DNA from: Cinnamomum chago
Lineage: Eukaryota > Streptophyta > Magnoliopsida > Laurales > Lauraceae
Assembly: GCA_038049695.1 (NCBI GenBank)
Contig: CP142457.1
Coordinates: 21,032,501-21,096,500 of the forward strand
Direction of reading: 5' to 3'
Length of the DNA: 64,000 bases
Below are positions 58,095 to 64,000 of this stretch, in pieces. A model generated the notes under the pieces. That model ran no database searches, was not told the DNA's origin, and worked only from the letters and a program-made list of their open reading frames with translations. Each line of letters starts with the position of its first letter. Position 1 is the first letter of the stretch. The position numbers and the translations under genes are program-made.

Positions 58095-61000
58095 ATGCTC
58101 GACTCAAATTACCAATCTTACACAAACCACACGACACAAGATTTTGAGAACTTAAACAACTCATACACAACTATAAACCAACACTACCACAATGAAACAC
58201 AAAATTATCGACACCTTTCCAACCAAACTATAACAACTCAAACTTTTTCCCTTAGATCTACACGACACTTTTATGCAAACGAAAACTTAAACAATCACAC
58301 CTCTTACGAACACATGAGGCCAAACCATGGCCCGATCCATCAACCCCAACCATATCAAACCACTTCCCAACCAACTCGACAATATTACACTCAATCGAAT
58401 CAAAACACAATGCACACAAATTTAAGTAATCAAAACATTGATCATGACATAAATCAAAATTTAAACCTAAATAATCAACGAATCTACATCCAAAACACAC
58501 AATATATAACAACAAACCAAATCTTAATCCATCCTAATCAAACCTACCAATCCGTCCAAACCATTCCATCCAATCAGACTCCCCCTCCCATTCGAACATA
58601 CCAATCCATCCAGGTCATTCCATCCAATCAGACTCCTTCACCCATTCCGACCGACCAGTCCATCCAAACCATCTCACCCAATCAAACTCATTCACCAATC
58701 CAAACCATCCGATCCAATCAAACCTACCAATCCAACCCAACCATCTCACCCAATCAAACTCACTCACCAATCCAAACCATCCGATCCAATCAAACCAACC
58801 AATACATCTCAACCATCCCATCCAATCAAATTCCTTCACCAATCCAAACCATCCAACCTCATCAATTCAATCAACCAATCCAACCTTCCATAGCTATGCA
58901 TCCTTATCCAACCTATCAACCATCCCAATCCACGCCATCCATTGAAAGCCATCATCCCACCCAACCCTCACCATTCAACCAAACAACATCACCTACCATG
59001 ACTGTTGACCAATTCAAGCCACGCCCAACCATGCCATCCAACTCAATCCATCCACCAACCCAATCTCCAACAATCATAAATCAACAATCCACTCATACTC
59101 CGACCGACCAGCTTAGTCAAACATCCAATTAAAACCAAGATAGAAACTCACCCACAAACTCTAAAGCCCAAAATCTATTTTTACCACGCAAAACCAAAGT
59201 ATCTCGAAAATGGATCCATGAAGAGTTTGCCAAGATGGTGAACATAAGTGAGCTAGAGTTGCCCGACCTAGATCGGTTTAAGAGTATCACTCCGAAAAAT
59301 GATCCATATGCAAACACAGAGAAGCCCCTAGAAGAACAATTTATAGGTGGTGAATACCTAGAATGGGAACTTGGATTAATCTCAGAAACTCTAAGAAGAC
59401 TTATGATCGAAGAGATCAAGATCCCAACATTATGGAAGGGCTACGAGGTAGAAGAGGGGATACGAATTCTTAGAACATATTTTGCTCCCTTCCATAAACT
59501 CGAAAACGAAGAAATCATAGACACGCCATATACCGTAATTAATTCCCCAATAGATCATGTTCTCAAGAATTGGACCTATGATCCTCCATGTTTGACAAAT
59601 TTAGCCCCTGAAGTAACCTATTATCCATCAAATGACCAAATTTCTGAATCTTCCGATGAGATTTACGACCCCATCTTTAAAGACATGCCTCCTGAGGAAT
59701 TTTATGATATGTTTAATGAAGATTATGAACAGCATGAAACACCTTGGGACGGTAAAACCCAGATCACTAGGCATCAAATGAACGAACCAAATCAATCACT
59801 AACAACCATCCCATCAGAAATACCAAAACCACAAATGCCACCCAAAACACAACCAACCGAAGATAATTCAACACAACAAATAAAAGACATAATAATTCAA
59901 TCGGAGACACACAAGACAATACAACCTAATGACCCACATGAAGAATCTGAATTCACGACGACGATGAAGATACTTGACCATCAAATGGATCGAGTGGATG
60001 AATTAATTAAAGATTTTGATGTCATAAGATCTGAAATACACGAACCAGTCAGGTTTGAATCGAATGACTTAGAATCAAGTGTGGAAACTCATAGACTGGT
60101 TAAACCATCTTCATTAGAAATAAAATACCAAACCCAAACGAACAAAATCATACAAGATCCAGAATCTCAATCTAAGACGAATACAACTAAAAGACATAGA
60201 CCGCGTTACAAACGAAAGAACTTGAGTCCCAGACCATCATGCAAAACCCAAATCATGATCCAAAGACAAATAAACATGCAACCAAATGATGAACAAGACT
60301 TTCCTAAACCCAAACCAATGCATCTTGACCCCATTCCAATACCAGCTGAACCAAGAAAGGTTGACAAAGAGTCTAGATTTGAATTTTTAGATACGAACAT
60401 GTTTAATGAATTACAAGAGGACATAGAGAAACTCAAATCCGATATTAGAAAGATGCCAATTAGGTCGAGCATGCCACTAGAATGAATAAAGCCATCCGAA
60501 TCTATCATAGAAACCAAAGCACCACCTAAGAATCAACACCAAGAGACTGTTAGGCCTACCATTGAAATCCAACAGGGAAGCCCTCAACTAGACCCTAACC
60601 ACTCAGCAGAAAAGACCCTAGAGGAGGAACTACAATCAAACGATGTCTTGACTAGTGAGCCAAATGAGACAAAGCTCCTTAGAACATCAAAGGATAACGA
60701 TATAATTAAACCAATCTTAGAGGACAAGCATAATTTCCACAATGAGATAGAGCCTAGTCCTGTATTTGCCCTAATTAAGGCCCATTTAAATGCGAGACTA
60801 AGACTTCAGAGTATTCTAAAAGGTTTACCATGCCCGCCCTTGACCAATCCAATAATCATGGGCCAAGATTACTTAGAATACTTTGAGAAGAGATAGCTAC
60901 CAAGAGTTGACCCAACTCCGATCCTTCACCTAGAATGGTACCCTGCCCATAAAGATCAAAATTCAAGCACAACAACAGAGATCATTCCTAAACTAGAAAG

Positions 61001-61253
61001 CCAAATAGAGTTTGATCCAATTACTTTCCACGAAAGAATTGAGACCACTCCCAGAGCACAAGGAAAGACTTTCGGAGACTTGATTGTACAAGAACTTTCA
61101 GGTATTTACCCAAATGTGCCACCTAAGATTCTAATAGTCCCAAAGAACAATGTAGAAATTCCCACGACTAAGGGAAATCTTATCCCACATGACCATCCAG
61201 TAGTGACACAACCAAAACTTCAAGATTACACCCTTGCTCAAAGACTTCCATGA
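58095..61253 (+). pseudogene. Long unassigned frame of the giant element, about 1,050 codons with three stops
   Basis: A single reading frame runs from the ATG at 58,095 to a stop at 61,251-61,253, broken only by in-frame stops at 59,130, 60,483 and 60,894. Residues 1-345 are a low-complexity Asn/Gln/Thr/Pro/Ser/His-rich region with a 24-residue (72-bp) repeat, SNQTxSPIQTI-like, at about 58,560-58,850. The following part (59,133-60,482) contains KWIHEEFAKMVN, GGEYLEWELGL and acidic PPEEFYDMFNEDYEQ-like stretches. The last part has KGLPCPPLTNP and FGDLIVQEL. I recognise no gag, protease, reverse transcriptase, RNase H or integrase motif. It sits where gag or the extra ORF1 of Ogre/Tat elements would be. 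The few stops over about 3.2 kb suggest recent coding function. Confidence 0.6.
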
Positions 61254-61285
61254 TGTAAGTCTGCTAGGTTACAAAGAAAATTTAG

Positions 61286-62110
61286 ACCACACCTTCCAAA
61301 ACATGGACGAACTACATTAAGGAAGCTAGACGCACTACAAAAAAACCTAGAGCCCGAAGAAAAAGGGAAACTCATATCATTCACACAAAAGATGAGGGTC
61401 AAACGATTAGGAAAACAAAAGACCGAAGATCACTAAGTAAAGATTGGGAATCATCATTCCAAGATAACAAAATTCTTACCTGTTCAAACTTTTTAAGGCC
61501 AAGGCCCAAATGGCGGAGGTCTAAAACATTTCAACGGTCTCGTTTTTGGCGAGAGCAAACTAAAGGTCTCAAATATAAGAGCCTTATCTTAATGCATCAA
61601 CAAGCGAAGTCCTATCCACATTCTCAAAGAAATCAACATAATGAGACACATATTAAACTCTTTAATATGAGACCAAGGCCCAAATGGCGGAGGTCTAAAA
61701 TATTTCAATGGTCTCATTTCCGGATGAACCAAAATAAAAACTTATGGACCAAATACATCATTTTAGGACCTGAACTACAAATTACAAATCACAGGTATCA
61801 AAGAAGACACCATAATAAAATACAAATGAGATATGTTGTCATCAAACCAAAGCCCAAATGGTGGAGGTCGAAAATGTTTCAACACTCTTGTTTCCGAAGA
61901 AAGCAAAATGATAAGACCCATACCAGATATCCACTAATAAAAACACGTAGGTCAATAGGTCTTAAACGCGTGTGTTTTCGAATAGTCAAAATATTCAAAA
62001 TGTGCAACACATCACTAGCACACACAATGAAAAATCACAATCATGCTAGGCCGACCCTAGGCTTCATGCCAATGAAGGGCTGCAAATTCAAGCAAGCCCG
62101 AATGAATTAG
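61286..62110 (+). pseudogene. Second open frame of the giant element, basic, with 58-residue repeats
   Basis: Open for 275 codons in another frame, without an obvious start at its left edge; the first ATG giving a long product is at 61,592. It is rich in Arg, Lys, His and Gln. Three repeats of about 174-175 bp (starting 61,501, 61,675 and 61,850) each encode RPKPKWRRSKxFQxSxFR-like residues, and the period is 58 codons, so the repeats stay in frame. Family unknown. A nucleic-acid-binding role would fit the charge but is only a guess. Confidence 0.45.
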
Positions 62111-62499
62111 TTACTACATAGGATTATGCAAAAAATAAAATAAAAAATAAAAAATAAAATACCCAAAAGACCCAAAAAAATAAAAAATCTCAAACAAAAA
62201 AAAGAAGAAGTATAAACAATATAAAAACACAATTGTCTGATCATCATAAAAGGCATAGGCTAGCCAAAGCGGTGGAAAATCCCTCTAGTAGAACAATCGT
62301 GAATAGAAGAGGTCATGAGTAGAATTAGTGAGATCGGTTGCAGATTTTACCTATTGCTTCAAAACCGGGATTGCCCCATGAACCACGATTATTAATGATG
62401 ATTGGATGTTTCTAAATTAGTGGGTACTAAAGAGGGTAGCTTGGTTGACCACATTAGGAGATTTAAGAACTGCCCGAGGCATTCATATTAACATCAACA

Positions 62500-62610
62500 G
62501 CTGAGGCATATGTCAACATTAAAGCTACCTTCGTAGTCAAATTCATTAAAAAGAACATAATAGTTTAACTTGGCATCCCCAAGGTATTCATAACAGACAA
62601 TGGTCCATAA
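62500..62610 (+). pseudogene. Integrase catalytic-core relic
   Basis: The frame reads AEAYVNIKATFVVKFIKKNI, IV, stop, LGIPKVFITDNGP. FIKK-x-II-x-x-(F/Y)GIP-x-x-x-(I/V)TDNG is the segment of Ty3-gypsy integrase around the second catalytic Asp. One stop interrupts it, and the element is cut by a new LTR a few bases after DNGP. It is the only pol motif found here, so most of pol is missing or lies outside the window. Confidence 0.75.
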
Positions 62611-64000
62611 TGTTGGGATTGGTGTATGCCCTAAAGCCCACTGACTGCACTCACATCTCTGTTACTGGATATTTATTGGTTATTTAATAGAATGACATCT
62701 TTCTCTTATTACTTGTGTATATGTATGGTTGTGTAAGGCCCATTGTTTTCTAGTAAATGACTTAGGTGTGTAGTGGCTACACACAGTAAGGTCTGAGTCA
62801 TAGACACTTGAAACAATAAACTTGTTCATAACTGAGAGATGGAGTTGGGCACTTCATCTTGGTATAAGTTATAATGAGATACTCTCCTGTATTCAGGGTG
62901 ACTTACCTTAGTCACGGAGGACTTTCCGGGTTTATCTCATTAGTGCATGTGTCATGCATTGAACAGGACCACTTGTAGGTGTGATCTCTAAAATAGTACT
63001 ATCACAGAGAGAGATCAAGTCACCTCTTGCTACTGAGTGACCAGTGCTCTTAATCTTGAGCATTTGTGGATGAACTGACGAAGTCGAGTTCTTGTACTTT
63101 AATTCACTATGGGTGAGATCCTGTTCATGGGTCAATAGCTCTATGTTTTGGGTACTCGGGCTTGATTAGTTGGGACGTGCAAATGCAATATGGAATCTAT
63201 GCCATCGTGTGATGGAATGATCGTCCCCTTAGAATTATCCGATTAATCATCAGAATCTAAGATCTTAGTTATGGATATTCCATATGGATATTGAACTTGT
63301 GGGTCGCTCCCTGGATCAAGAGAATGATATCCGGATGATGATTAAGTCAAGGGTATGAAGTTCTAAGGACGAGATGTAATCAAGAAGGTAGATAGTACAT
63401 CGGTTAACCTACTTGATTATGGATGTTACATAGAGGGGCATTGTAGTCATTGTACTTAGTAGGTCAAAGACAATCGTCAGTTTATGATGAGCTTAATTCG
63501 CAATTTAATATTTGTCCCTGGAGTGCAACCATAACTCTTTAGTGGAATGAGTTAGGGTTAAAATGATCTTAATGTTGCTATGGGGTTAGCATGGACATTT
63601 TGGTCATTTTGGGAGCCAAGGGCAAATATGTCTTTTGGTCCCTCTTCTAGCCACTTTCCTATATTGGCATGGTTTCCTAATTTAATTAGATGATATGTGG
63701 TTGAATTAATTTTGTGGAAGAATAATTTTGAGTTTAAATTCAAATAGGCTTTTGATGGCATACATGAATTTAACTCTAGCTAAATTATTAACTAGTGGGC
63801 CATGGTGTGTTTATCTATCTTGTGGGCCAGCCATGTGGGGAGCCCCTTGTGTTAGGTTTCCAAGTTTAACTAGGTATCTTTACTTGGAAGGAAGAACTCC
63901 TCTTTGGGTAAGAGTTCCTATAATTAAAGTTTACTAATTTTTAGTATCTTTAATTAGAAAGTGTTGCACAACTAAGGTGGCTGGTTGCTATTTTTTAGGG
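62611..64000 (+). mobile_element. Start of another LTR, cut by the window end
   Basis: It starts TGTTGGGATTGGTGTATGCC directly after the integrase relic and shows no coding sequence for 1.39 kb, with a style seen in plant copia LTRs. The left 5-bp flank is CATAA, which should reappear at its far end. The right border lies outside the window, and short frames in it are not supported. It has no palindrome array in the visible part. The orientation is assumed from the TGTTGGG start. Confidence 0.6.

Overview
This window looks like repeat-rich nuclear DNA of a flowering plant with a large genome, probably a woody species. The evidence is long LTRs bounded by 5-bp target-site duplications (TSDs), Ty1-copia and Ty3-gypsy coding relics, MULE, Helitron, CACTA-like and PIF-like ends, a tRNA-type SINE head, and exon fragments of ordinary plant proteins with introns still attached. 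I see no intact host gene. The species cannot be named from the sequence.

Layout. 1-5,079: AT-rich spacer, a small MITE-like repeat and a Pack-MULE (3,074-4,614, 9-bp TSD) carrying a serine carboxypeptidase fragment. 5,085-9,941: two solo LTRs with perfect 5-bp TSDs. 10,443-24,436: a nest in which a roughly 3.3-kb LTR (TSD TGCTG) contains a solo LTR (10,989-14,123, TSD GGTAC) and a giant roughly 5-kb LTR (15,502-23,037), which itself holds another LTR (18,669-21,110). 24,442-28,936: spacer with tandem repeats. 28,940-34,171: a candidate gene-capturing DNA element with pieces of SAM synthetase, beta-galactosidase and a Nudix hydrolase, all on the minus strand. 34,185-37,590: a long-inverted-repeat element whose right arm is split by a Helitron (35,821-37,542). 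37,768-44,054: CACTA-like ends, a Ty1-copia relic split by a second Helitron (40,742-42,134), and a hairpin MITE.

44,359-62,610: a plus-strand Ty3-gypsy-like element with a 5.4-kb LTR. A very young, complete, gag-only Sirevirus-like element (45,308-53,202, minus strand, TSD TATGT) sits inside that LTR. Beyond the LTR lies an unusual internal region: one reading frame of about 1,050 codons with only three stops, a second basic frame, and an integrase relic. A further LTR begins at 62,611 and runs off the window.

The most unusual theme is shared by most of the LTRs. Several apparently unrelated LTR families each carry an array of short GC-rich imperfect palindromes centred on GTCGAC, CTCGAG or GGCGCC-type cores, next to or downstream of a TATA box. 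The unit sequence differs between families, and even between the two copies of one family, while the layout is kept. Three nested insertions fall inside or close to such arrays.
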